A stretch of DNA of 64,000 nt from Neofusicoccum parvum. Taxonomy: Eukaryota; Ascomycota; Dothideomycetes; Botryosphaeriales; Botryosphaeriaceae. The stretch is from contig CP087218.1 of NCBI GenBank assembly GCA_020912385.1, forward strand, positions 1,922,001 to 1,986,000, in the 5' to 3' direction. The translations under genes and the position numbers were made by a program. A model generated the notes under the pieces. That model made no database searches. It saw only the letters and a list, made by a program, of their open reading frames with translations, and was not told the origin of the DNA. Position 1 is the stretch's first letter. Each line of letters opens with the position of its first letter. Of the stretch, positions 16,250 through 26,800 are shown one piece after another.

Positions 16250-16659
16250 ATGCAGTTCAGCGTCGTCTTCCTTGGCCTCTTCGCCGCCCTCGCCGCGGCC
16301 CAGATCCCCTCTGCCGACTCCCAGTGCTCTGAGGACGCTCGCCTCAGCTGCGCCGCCAGCACCGATGGCGTCCGCCGCTGCCTGGTCAAGTGAGTTCCAA
16401 CCCGAGTCCCCACGGCCGCAGTAAAGAGTGCTAATACGTCGAATCACAGGGACGGCTCTGCTCTCTGCGTTGTTGACTGCAACACCTCGGACTCGTGCAC
16501 TCCCGGCTGCACCAGCCAGGGCTTCAGCAACGGCTTCTGCACCACCGGGTAAGCACCCCACAGCCGCTTCCGAGCTCGGGGTAATGAATTAAACTGACTG
16601 ACATCGCTAGCAACTACCCCTGCCTCTGCAGCAACGCCGACCCCGGCTTCAGCTCGTAG
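16250..16659 (+). CDS. Small secreted cysteine-rich protein with a CS-alpha-beta defensin-like pattern
   Basis: Exons 16250-16389, 16450-16548 and 16611-16659 give 95 residues with ten cysteines. A signal peptide ends near AALAAA, about residue 17. The first half carries four cysteines in an acidic stretch. From the cysteine in VVDC onward, the spacing is C-x5-C-x3-C-x9-C-x6-C-x-C, with a Gly-x-Cys at the fourth cysteine (NGFC) and a final CLC. That is the signature of the cysteine-stabilised alpha-beta fold, close to plectasin-type fungal defensins. Its role could be antimicrobial or host-directed; I infer only the fold. It is isolated, with more than 2 kb of gene-free DNA on each side, and has a clear TATA box. 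The other reading is a generic effector-like protein with a coincidental pattern. Confidence 0.8.
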
Positions 16660-16853
16660 ATGGTCGATGTGACCAGTCCTTCGACATAGCGCCTTCATCA
16701 AGTCTTCGGAGCTTTCCGTGCTGGCTCTAGAGCTCGGACTTTCTGGAGGGTATGCAAATATGAGGGCGTTGTACTGTACATAGCTTAATTCAAGGACAGC
16801 TTGCTTTCCTCCCCACTTCAACGTCTGTGCTTGTCAGCTCAATGCTATCTGTG

Positions 16854-16996
16854 GGAGTGCATGAAGATATGCACTCCTCATCATGCGGGCCACTTATATT
16901 CTCATTCTATGCGGCAGAAGCTAGTTTATAAGGAGTATAGATTAGCTAAGGACTATAATAAGTAGAGAATGAGGAAAATCAATAGGGATTTTCTCT
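16854..16996. repeat. AT-rich block with clustered short inverted repeats
   Basis: A perfect 9-bp inverted repeat, GGAGTGCAT/ATGCACTCC, sits at 16854-16862 and 16869-16877 with a 6-nt loop. Arms CTCATTCT and AGAATGAG follow about 60 bp apart, and a 7-bp hairpin GAAAATC/GATTTTC lies at the end of the block. This could be a 3' transcript structure, a terminator or the remnant of a miniature element. Confidence 0.35.
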
Positions 16997-18741
16997 TCTC
17001 AAATTCCCATCACCTCTTCCACATGCTTCTGTCTAGACACTCACCGACTACGGCAGCTCGGTAAATGTGATGGGCCATGCTAGCTTGAATTAAGACGTTA
17101 GGGGCCACGCTGATGGATCCCTCCATCCTTGCCTGGACACAGCATTGACACTCAACATCATCCCCGCCAAGCAGTCTCGGAGGGCGGCCAAGCCAGCGTT
17201 GACACTCATCCATCAAAGCTGTCGGTGAGCGTGGCAACGGAACCGTGTCAGAGGCCGCGCGCAGGCAGTTTCCGCACGCGGGCGCGCGCAAACAATCACA
17301 CTCTTTGCGACAGCCGTGAGACCGTTTTCGGCACCGAGGCGCGGCGGCGTCCGCCCGCGCCCTCTTCATTCGGCGTCAGCGGGACGGGTGTTCGTGTCAG
17401 GTGCTGCGTCAATTGCTGCATCGGGGTGCCCTGGTTGCCTCAATTGCGATCCTCGGCGGGCGACTTGGACGCACCGGTGGAAAGCCATAAAGACCCGGGG
17501 ACCCTGGCTTCCTTTTGTTGGCTATGGGTTTCGCCAGGCCATCCCGCTTCTGATGGTTGTTCGGTGCGGTCTTTGGCATGTCTGGTCTGGTAGAGTCTAC
17601 CCAGCTGCCCAATGAGAGATGGAGAGGGCGAGATCTATTGTCTTCTGTCTTCTGTGACCTGGCGCTTTTAGTAGAAGCTGACGGCAGGCGCAGGCATATT
17701 CGTCGCTCGGCTGGCGAGACATTCTGGTGTAGTCCGCAGAGATGCAGGTCGATGCCCAGACTGGTAGGGCTGGGGTGAATCTCGAACACGGGTATCGTCG
17801 ATGGTGCGGCAGCGGCTCGATGCGGGGGTGGATGTAACGGAAAAGTCAAGTTGCAACCAAGCTCATACCAAGAGCTCGCGGCGCTGCACCCAGGCCGATA
17901 CCAAGAGGCGGCCGGAAAGGGCAAGGGGTGAGTCGAGATTGGCAGCGGCGGTTGTTTCAGGCAGGGCGCCAACGCCGCTCTGGGGGATGGTTTGCGGTGA
18001 CGACACGGATTGCGACATTGATGAAACCCCCCGGGCCGCCCGTCTCGAGCCGGCCTGAGGAATCCGTGCAACACCATCAGCATTTTTGAGGCTCCAATGC
18101 CCAGAACATCGAAGCACATCCAAAACTTCTTGTCAAACCTCTTGTCTGTCTTGTGCGACTTGGCGATATCAACAGCCGTTTGCCGCCGACCAAGCATTGC
18201 GGGGAAGCATCGCGCAGCTGCTTGGCAGGTACAGGATTTTCGCAGCACCATGCTTCGCAGTGTCCGTGGCAGCTCTCTGCAGGCAAAATGACGCTTCTAA
18301 GAACACTGCTTCCTTCACGACAGAATGTCGCCCCGCGTTTGACGGTAAGTGTAGCCCAATGGGGCCTGCCGGCGGAAGTGGAACTGGCAGTCCGGCGGCT
18401 TTCACGGCGCCTGAAAGAGCTACGGGCAAGTGGCGGGTCTGCAGTGCCAAGCACTGGAGCGGCGCGACGAGCTGGGAGGTGTGGTCTCTTGGCAGGAGGC
18501 TCAAAGAGTCGGACTTCCATCTGGAATGTGAGAGAGGTTCTTGGCATCGCACTGCTGCCGCTCTCTCCACGGAGAGGCGCGAGCCGGAGCATGCACCGCG
18601 GACGTCTCCCGCCTCACAGACGCTCCCTTCAAACAAGCACTTCTTGACGCCAAGATCTTGGACGCGGGGCCACTGAAGCTGTCGAGACACGGAGCGCAAG
18701 TACGGATGGTTGAAGTCCATCACAACACCTTACCTCTCTGA

Positions 18742-18750
18742 TATATAAGG
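18742..18750 (+). promoter_or_regulatory. TATA box of the acidic repeat protein gene
   Basis: TATATAAGG lies about 150 bp before the start codon at 18900, followed by a pyrimidine- and A/C-rich leader typical of strongly expressed fungal genes. Confidence 0.55.
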
Positions 18751-18899
18751 CCCCCGTCTGTGCTGCCCGAAGTCAGCATCACTCAGCACCATCATTCCAT
18801 TCTTCCAACGGCAGCGAGCTGGTCTCAGTCCCGATCTATTACTTCTCTTCTCTTAATACACTTCCCAAGTCTACGCCATCCCACCCTCTGTTCCTCAAA

Positions 18900-20236
18900 A
18901 TGCGTTTCGGACTCGCCACCGCCGCCCTCCTCCTCGCCTCTGCGCAAGCAGCCCCGCGACCCGACAGCAGCCTCGACAGCCGCTCCGCAATCGCTGAGCG
19001 AGGCGCCGCTCTGGCACCGCGCGACGCGCCGGCCGCCAGCCTGGGCCTCGACGGCAGCAACAAGAGCAAGCGCTGGTTCACGCTGCGTCCCCGCCAGGAG
19101 GGCGAAGGCGAGGCGTCTTCCGAGGGCGGAGAGGCTGCCGGCGAAGGCGAGGCCGCCGAGGGCAAGGCCAGCAGCGGCGCCTGCGAAGCCACCGCCTCCG
19201 GCCAGGCCAGCGCCGAGGGCGAGACGAGCGCGAGCTTTTCGTTCAGCTGCCCGTCTGGTGGCGCCGCTGCCGAGGAAGGTAAGTCTTGTCGGATGTGCAC
19301 TGTCCGTTTCTTAAGCCCCCAACGTCCGTCAGATCCAATGTTGGTTTTTGGTGGTCTTTTTTGCTGATGCAGTGGGTGTTGTAGGCGAGGAAGGAGCGGA
19401 AGGTGGAGAGGGAGAGGCTGAAGGCGGAGAGGGAGAAGCTGAAGGTAAGTACTCATCCTACGATTCGCTCAACTTTAAGCTGCTCTCCAAATATGAATTA
19501 GTAAGCTAACGGTTGGAAAGGTGGTGAAGCTGAGAGCGGCGAATCTGAGAGTGGCGAATCTGAGAGTGGCGAATCTGAGAGTGGCGAGTCTGAGAGCGGC
19601 GAGTCTGAGAGCGGCGAGTCTGAGGGAGGTGAGTCTGAGGGAGGCGAGTCTGCCGAGGGAGGCGAATCTGTTGAGGGCGGAGAGTCCGAAAGCGCAGAGG
19701 GTGCAGGTGAAGGCGCAGGCGAAGGCGCTGGCGTTGGAGCTGGAGTTGGAGCTGGCGTCGGAGCTGGAGTTGGAGCTGGTGTTGGAGCCGGGGTTGGAGC
19801 AGGCGAGGGGGCTGGTGAAGAGAGCGGAGAGTCAGAGAGTGAAGCATCTGAGGGTGGAGAATCCGAGGGTGGTAGCTCCGAAGATGGCAGCTCCGAGGGT
19901 GGAAGCTCTGAGGGTGGAAGCTCTGGGGGTGGAAGCTCTGAGGGAAGCTCTGAGGGTGAAAGCTCCGAGGGGAGCGATGGTGAATCTGCTGAAGGACAGT
20001 CTAGCTCTGAGACAGGGTCTACCTCGGAGGGCGAGTCTACCGAGGGAGAGTCCAGCACGGAGGGCACCACTGAGGCTAGCGAGGAGTCGAGCAGCCAGCC
20101 TCAAGCAGCCGGTCAGGGCGACTCGAACCTCATCACCGCTGCCAGCGTCAAGCCGGAAAGCGCGGCCGGCAAGAGCGGCCTATTCGCAGGCTGGAGCCTT
20201 CTTGTCTCAATCGCTGGGATTTACACTCTCCTATGA
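18900..20236 (+). CDS. Acidic Glu/Ser/Gly repeat protein, secreted and probably GPI-anchored
   Basis: Exons 18900-19278, 19385-19444 and 19521-20236 give 384 residues. A signal peptide (MRFGLATAALLLASAQAAP) is followed by a basic pro-like segment ending in RWFTLRPRQ, then by an extremely acidic region. In the third exon, a GESES unit (15-nt repeat) recurs from about 19530 to 19665, followed by a VGAG run of 12-nt units at about 19730-19800 and then Ser/Glu/Gly-rich segments. The tail is hydrophobic (GLFAGWSLLVSIAGIYTLL) after a small-residue stretch, as expected of a GPI-anchor signal. The likely location is the cell surface or wall. I cannot name a function; surface adhesion, metal binding or wall structure are all possible. 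Repeat number probably varies between strains. Confidence 0.75.
19530..19810. repeat. In-frame tandem repeats in the acidic protein gene
   Basis: Two arrays lie next to each other. One has 15-nt units of the GAATCTGAGAGYGGC type, encoding ESESG. The other has 12-nt units of the GGAGTTGGAGCT type, encoding GVGA. Both unit lengths are multiples of three, so slippage changes length without breaking the frame. Confidence 0.8.
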
Positions 20237-20670
20237 GGGACGCACGATATAGAAGTTTGCTTTTGTCGTTAGATACCTGATCTTGTTCTTTTAAGAAATA
20301 AAAAACCGACTTGCTATGATACTGACTTTGCCTCACTTTGGGAAGTCGATATTCATTGTGAAGTGGCTCGTTGTGGCTAGTAATGCATATATCAAAGGCT
20401 CCCTCTTCGCTGCGACCTTTACAAATACTTTAGGTTGAGCCACAATAGTTTCAACCATATTGAGTCAGCCAGTGTGTAACGTAGTGAAATTGTATAATCA
20501 TAGACTCTCACTCCGCTTATCCGGTAAGAAGTATCATACTCTAAAAATAACAATCGAACGACATCCGAATGTTCATTTTCCTGCATGATGATCATGGAGT
20601 TTAAAATGCTCGTTGGACAGCCAGGCATGGTAAGTACACTGACTAGTAGCCCGTGACACTTTCACAGTTC
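20237..20670. other. Convergent intergenic region
   Basis: This AT-rich spacer lies between the 3' ends of two convergent genes. It includes AATAAA-like words near 20296. No gene is seen. Confidence 0.5.
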
Positions 20671-21084
20671 TTAAAGCAGCCCAATAGCAATATCCCCTCG
20701 CACCCTTGCCAAAACCCTAATGTCTGCCTCTAGATCCAATTTTATATGGATTTTTAAGCTACCCTTAACATCTTCACCTCCCAATCCGAATCCCTCGGAT
20801 TTTTCGTCTTTGGCTTCAGACTCGTTTCCTTTACTCTTAGCTTTCTCCCTCTTTTCGGGGAAGCCGGAGCCCAACGTGCCCAAAGTACTCTCGGTTCCCG
20901 GCACCGCGTTCAGGAAGCTTTGAGGGGTTTCCTGATGCCCTGGCGGTTTGACTTCGCCAGCGCGGTTACCAGGCGCATTACCGTTGGCCACGCTAGCATA
21001 GGATCAGTGGTTGAGTAAGTAGGAAAATAGAAGACAACATGGGTGACTGTGAGCTTACTCTTTCCTTTCTTCCGGGCCGGGCAT
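20671..21084 (-). CDS. Small conserved fungal protein of unknown function
   Basis: Two exons, 21084-21059 and 20992-20671, give about 115 residues. The first exon is only 26 nt and encodes MPGPEERK before a good GTAAGC donor. The 66-nt intron ends CTGATCCTATGCTAG. The middle is charged and probably disordered (EKREKAKSKGNESEAKDEKS). The C-terminus is a compact conserved segment with KIHIKLDLEADI followed by RVRGDIAIGLL, which resembles the end of many short ascomycete proteins with alternating charged/hydrophobic beta strands. No signal peptide is present. The function is unknown. Without the tiny first exon a gene finder would probably miss or truncate it, because the long open frame has no ATG near its start. 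Confidence 0.7.
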
Positions 21085-22524
21085 TTTGTCAGCTTTATGT
21101 TTTATTGGAACCGCTGGCCTTCGAACCAAAAGTCTTGCCGATGCTATAGAAATGTGTGAGGTCTGGCTAGAATCCATGCTGTGCTTTCTGCTTTTCTCAA
21201 AGCAAGCTGACGTACCTAATGAAGTCTTCAACTTACGAGGATATTATAAATCCAAGGGGCCCGAAAATGCGTTGGTAAAAGGAGGTAAAGTTTTCGGAAA
21301 TGACTGGGATGAGGATCTCCTTTAAGAAAATCCAGGAAATGAAAATAGACTATGCGGACAGATTTGGCCAGGAAAATTATGTATGACGTGGGGTTGCATG
21401 TCCGCCATGCTGGTACCATGCGGTCTCTGTCGGGGTAGCTGGAAACATCGTTGCAGACTGACCGGCTGCATCTGTAGTGCTGCCTCTACTATTGAAGCGG
21501 CCAGAATGCTAGTATCTAAAGCTGCAAGGCGATTGTGTGAAAACAGCAGAAGGGAGGGTTGGTGACTAAAACTTGCGATATGAGGTAGCGGACCAGAGTC
21601 AACCACGGATCGAATGCTGAAACTAGCGCTCGGATCGATCCCGTCCCGCAATCCTGACCAATATGAGACTAGCAAAGTACTTAGTATCATGATTTTGAGA
21701 TCGCAAGAACGTCATAGATGCAAGTTGCGGGTCACTGATCGTCGGATCCGAGATGTACTCCGCGCGTCCTCCGAATATTCGCGCTGGAACTGGGCTTTGG
21801 CCGCGTAGCGTCACATGCAGAATGGATCTACTAGCAGCAGGTGTTAGCTACTGCACCTTCTCAGCCACTGTGAGGAGATACTGTTCTTGGCAGAGCGACA
21901 CATAAACTGGGACCTAAATATGAAGTCCACAGTAGCGCGGCAGCAAGAAAATGGAATATTTGGGGCTTCCGACCTCCTGGCGTGCAACAGCCCTCCGTCC
22001 ACGCTGAGTTTTATAGATATTTTAGCCAATATCGCTGCATCTGTTCAAGCTTTTAGCAAAGATGTGAGGTATTGATGCAGCACCTCTTGGATGCGCCGAG
22101 ACGACCGTTGCGGGGTTTGATTGTGACTTGTGGATGGACGGATGGCGGATGGCGCCGCGGGCTTGCGGTTGCAGATCTTCAGTGGGGCTGTCGATCGCTA
22201 GTTACCGTAGGTATACAATTACCAGCCTTAGTACAGAGTAGTTCAGCTCTAGAAGCCGCTCACCGGCTCCCGTTGCCCCAAAAACCATGACGCTACCCGT
22301 CGGCTTCTCCGCCCCCGCTACGGACTTGCTGCAAGCGTCAAATGACGCACAGGTCTGCAATCACAGCAAGATCGAGTGGAAGGCTTTGTGGAGCCTGCTT
22401 CTGCAGGTCTGGAGTATAACGGGAGCGTGCGTGAAGACTTGAAGTACCTAATGAACTCACGAGGCCAACTGCAGCGAAACAAGGATCGACACACAACTCA
22501 TTACCTCTGATACCGCTTGCAGCT
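21085..22524. other. Gene-free stretch of about 1.4 kb
   Basis: Only short, unrelated open frames are present on both strands. The stretch probably contains the divergent promoters of the small protein at 20671-21084 and the protein starting at 22525. Confidence 0.45.
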
Positions 22525-23157
22525 ATGGTTCTCGGACTTATTTCCCTTGCCGCAACGGTACCCTTGACTGCAACGTCTGTTCTCTCGCTCCAAGACCAAG
22601 CGCAAAACCGCAGCAATCAGGACGCCGAAGCCGCATGGATGCGAAACAAAGCCCACATACAAGCACGGCCGTCCAAACGAACACCTGAGGACAGAAAGCA
22701 TATCTTCAACGGTAGCAAGCTCGTACTTCGAGGAGGTCTTCTTTACGTCCAGACTGCATCGGCGTCCGGTTCAGCAACTCACCCGTTCACAGGCTACTAT
22801 TTGCCGTACCCGGATTCCGATTACAGCGGCATAGTGAGCACGATATCAGATGATCCCCCACAGTTGAATTGGATCTACCTAGACACCTATTCTCATCAGA
22901 TCAGGCATGGACTGCGAGCCGAGGCCGAATGGGGACTTACCGGGCCATGGGGAGCCAAAATGATGTCAGACGAGAAGCGTGTTTTGTGGGGAGGGTGGGA
23001 GGGATTCCTAGCGGTCGAGACGGGTGATCCGGGCCTCTGGGGTCTATATTTCGACCGGGAAGACAACGGGCTAAGGGGGAGGGTTGATGGGGCTAAACGT
23101 ACAGTTGAGATTGAACTGCTTTACCAAGAACTCGAGGATGCGGGGATGAAGGAATGA
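22525..23157 (+). CDS. Conserved ascomycete protein of unknown function
   Basis: A single exon of 210 residues. The start MVLGLISLAATVPLTATSVLS is a hydrophobic helix that could be a membrane anchor or an uncleaved signal. The conserved blocks are NGSKLVLRGGLLYVQT, HPFTGYYLPYP, NWIYLDTYSHQIRHGLRAEA, GPWG, GWEGFLAVE, and LWGLYFDREDNGLRG followed by a charged tail. This order is that of a widespread uncharacterised filamentous-fungal family, recognised from the pattern and not named in any pathway I know. The body is predicted to be mainly beta with many aromatic residues. No catalytic motif is visible. It is divergent from the small protein at 20671-21084 and shares no obvious operator with it. 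Confidence 0.75.
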   Translation: MVLGLISLAATVPLTATSVLSLQDQAQNRSNQDAEAAWMRNKAHIQARPSKRTPEDRKHIFNGSKLVLRGGLLYVQTASASGSATHPFTGYYLPYPDSDYSGIVSTISDDPPQLNWIYLDTYSHQIRHGLRAEAEWGLTGPWGAKMMSDEKRVLWGGWEGFLAVETGDPGLWGLYFDREDNGLRGRVDGAKRTVEIELLYQELEDAGMKE

Positions 23158-23848
23158 TCATCTGACAAAGCCTTGACTTGAGGCCTTTTTAGCTAATTCG
23201 GTCATCTATGGGAGACATTTAACTACTGAACGCGGCATTTCGGGATGGATTTGGACCATTTTCAGTGCGGGGTGCGTGCATAAGCGGCACTGTGAGGTAC
23301 CAACTGCATTCTCAGCCGTCGTTCTGACCCGCTCCCTTAACATTCCCCGCGTCCTATCTCTAGCCGGATAATCGTGATTAACGGAGCCACGAAGCCTCCT
23401 GTATTTCACGATCAGCAGTGCGCCAGCTCGTTCAGCATTGTGCATACTCACGGCAGCTTTCCCGCGGTATGTATGGCCAATCAAGAACACAGCGGTTCCC
23501 ACGATGGATCACTCATCTACGGTTGGTGGCTTCATGCCTGCATTTGATCCTGCATAGTGGTCTACGACACTACTCACTGTTCAGGATCCGTGAGTGCGGG
23601 CGCCATGCACGTGCCAGATCTCCCCGTGTCGACTCGATCTGGATGCAGGTGCAGCACTACAGTAGCTTCGTACTTGGACTGGACTGAATCACTGCCACAG
23701 CGCGGAAATCTGGTGACGTATTTATGTGATAGAGATATACATAAGCTTTGTACCCTTTAGCAGTCTCCCTCCGTCTTTACCCAAATCAAACCAAGGCACT
23801 CAACCAAGAACTCGAAAGTCTTCCTTATCCACGTCCAAATTATCTGAA
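23158..23848. other. Intergenic, promoter of the STAND gene
   Basis: No supported gene. The open frame of the STAND gene extends upstream to 23726 only through a GTG; the first ATG is at 23849. The region presumably carries the promoter and leader of that gene. Confidence 0.5.
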
Positions 23849-26800
23849 ATGATGACGGAACACCATACAAATGGGTATATACGCTACAATTCATCAGAGC
23901 GCAAGACTAACAAGGTCGCCAGCGCATCTCCGCTCTACGCGGCTACCAGCACCTCCAGCAGGGGAAGGACAGATTCCTTCGACGTGTCGATGACCAAAGA
24001 TTCGTTCAGCCACTCCAACTCCGAGAGTCATCACAGCACAGTACTTCGCGATACTACCACGCAGGTATGGAGCATGGCCAATCGAGAACTCGGGTCAATG
24101 ATCAATAGCAACGGGAACGTGGACCAGCTCCTGGATTACATTGCATCCTTACGCCTGCGAGATATGCCACACAGAGGGAGCAAGTGGGACCGAGTCTTAC
24201 AGTGGGCTGAATTCTTTGCCAGTTCTGTGCACCACTTCTGTGTAGCCGTCCAAAGTTTCGCAACGTCCAGCGAAGATGCAGCGTGTCTCATATGGGGCAG
24301 TTGTCACGTCCTATTGGAGCTCGGTGTACAGCGGCTTCACCTTATCCACAAAGCGTTTGCCCTCTTAAACGACGCGGGCTCGGTATTGGTCTTTTTTGCC
24401 GGCAACAAGGATTTGTTCATGACCGGTGAACCTCTTCAGCAATCCTTAACTTCCGCATACGCAGACCTTGTGCAGCTGGTTGCCGATATTACTCTAAGCT
24501 GCACCAATGGCGGCAATGTTGTCGAGTTCGATACCGTCTTTGCCAGCCGTGGTGATGCATTCTTCGCTCGCAGGAAGTCCATGGCCGACTTGCTTTGGAA
24601 GCAACAGCTGAATTCCGCCTATGGCAAAGACATGGCAGTGGAGATCGACCAGGTCCGGCGCTTCCTCTCACCAAGTGATAGCGTGGTCGAAAGGCTCGTC
24701 ATGGGCCAGTTGAGGTCGCGCAGCCACCACGTCGAGTTCACGTGCGAGTGGTTTGATTCTTCTCTACAAGAATTCATCCATGGCAACGACAATGTCTTTC
24801 TCATCACCGGCAAACCGGGCTGCGGCAAGACTGTTCTGTGCCAATGGATGGTGGAGAGACTGCGTCGCCAGCAGGAAAGGGATAATCACGATGTGCTGTC
24901 CTTTGTCGTCGAAGGAGACATCAAGACCGAAGCTTCTCCTCTCAGCGTGCCGAGGAGCTTATTGTTCCAGCTTTTCGACAACAACATTGGCAACACCGAA
25001 TTGTACGAGCAGGTCGCTGCTCTGGTGCAGCGGTCTATGCAGGACAAACTTGCTTTGGAGCAGGCTTTGTGGACGGCTATCGAAGCTGGTCTCAAACACA
25101 AATGCACAATCCTTGTCGTGGACGGTCTCGATCAGCTTATTGGTGGACAGGATACCAGTGTGCGTGTATTGGACCGTCTACACCAGGTCACATCGAAGTG
25201 CCCCGGAACGAAAGCCATTGTGTTGTCGGAGCCACTCAAGAAGCCCGGATCCAACCGTTCGAGGCAGTTCAACATCGACAAGAAACACGTGCAACAGGAC
25301 ATGGAGCGCGTGCTTGACGGCGTCGTTGCTTCCGCTTTCCCTCCACTCAGTGCTCATGAGACTTCGAGCGTTGTACAACGTTTGGTGTCTTTCTCAGACG
25401 GGTCTTTCACGCACGCCATGCTCGTATTGGAAATTGCGAAACGCGAAAAGACATTCTCCGGTATCATGAGCACTTTGGACAGTGCTCCTGCCACAGTGGT
25501 GGCGTGCGTACAGCAATTGCTGGGCATGCTGGATATGGGACAAAGAGACACTCGCTCTATCCTGGCTTGGCTACTCGCAGCGCAGCGGCCACTCACCGTT
25601 ACCGAGATGAAGACTCTTCTCTCAGTGGACATGGCGCAAATGCAAACCTTCACAAGAATCACCGATGTGCAGAGCGACCTGCACAGTGCCGTCGGCCCTC
25701 TCATCCGCATGGAAGACGGTGTGGTTCGTTTCAAGCACCCGCTCATTCGACAAAACCTCACTGAGCTTGCCCTAAGCGTGAAGGATTACAGCAACAAGGA
25801 CGCCCGCTTCCCCTTCAACTTGCAGGAAGCACACTACGACCTTGTGAACAGATGCTTGGCGGTCACCAAGATTTCCTTGACGGAGCATGTTGCGCCTTCT
25901 TCTGAGCCAGTGTCCTCCGACCTTCTGATGAGACTCTTCCAGCGCCATGGCCTGTTGGAGTACACTTCAAGGTATTGGGCGATCGACTTCATGCACTCGC
26001 CCATGTACCAGAAGGATGGAAAACACAAACTCACCAACGAGTTCAAGAGTGCTTTCCCATCCTCCACTGCGCTGGCCGTTCTGGAGCACACCTGCTGGGA
26101 TTCTCAGATCTTACCACAGGAAACTGTAAGCATGTTTGAGCTCGCCTTGCAGCTGAGGAGAAGCGTTGTTCCTGAGCAAAAGGAGGCCATCTTCCAGACG
26201 CTGGTCTCCGTTTCCCACACCTACGAGCGCATGACCAAAACCAAGGAGGCCGGCAATCATTTCTACGACGCGTTTTGCCTGGGTCGGCCGATCCTTGGTG
26301 AGAACAATGGTGTCCTGGCAGCGGTCACCATTGGCTACATCAACTCCACAAAATCAAGCGAGAAGCTCGAGATCCGGGAACAGATGCTGCAGTACCTTAT
26401 CGCGTACCAGAAACTGGTCCGCGGTGCTTCAAACCTGACGACTATCCGGTACACCAGAATGCTGGTCGCGCTTTACAAGCAGGAAAAGAAGATGGACCGT
26501 GCAATTGAGCTACAAGAAGAACTGTACCAGATGTGCATTGAATATTACGGGACGCAACATGAGAAAACAACTGCGATCCACGAGGGGTTGATCAATCTGC
26601 TTAGAGAGGCAGGCCGGACCGACCAGCTGACCCGTCACGAGATCTCCAAGTACGACAGGACCCGTCACACGCTCTCATTGGCCGACTCTTCTCTCGTCGC
26701 TGCTGCACTTAAGATGGTGTCCTACTACGAGTCGCAGAAGCAGTTGGACAAGGCAGAGCAGGTCCTCACCGAGCTCTGGGAATCCATCACGGACGCGGCC

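Larger units (their letters stand above)
16660..18899. other. Gene-free stretch of about 2.2 kb
   Basis: I see no supported gene. The 280-codon minus frame across 17409-18251 is low-complexity, rich in Pro, Arg and Ser, and resembles no family. An AT-rich block at 16854-17000 holds several short inverted repeats. The last 160 bp form the promoter of the next gene. Confidence 0.45.

Noticed and set aside
17409..18251. 280-codon minus frame in the gene-free stretch
   Set aside because: Low-complexity Pro/Arg/Ser sequence with no domain, no introns in character with the neighbours, and no signal peptide.
19498..20070. 190-codon minus frame rich in Pro and Ser that looks like a cell-wall protein
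   Set aside because: It is the antisense image of the Glu/Ser/Gly repeat gene. The plus strand has the signal peptide, introns and anchor signal.
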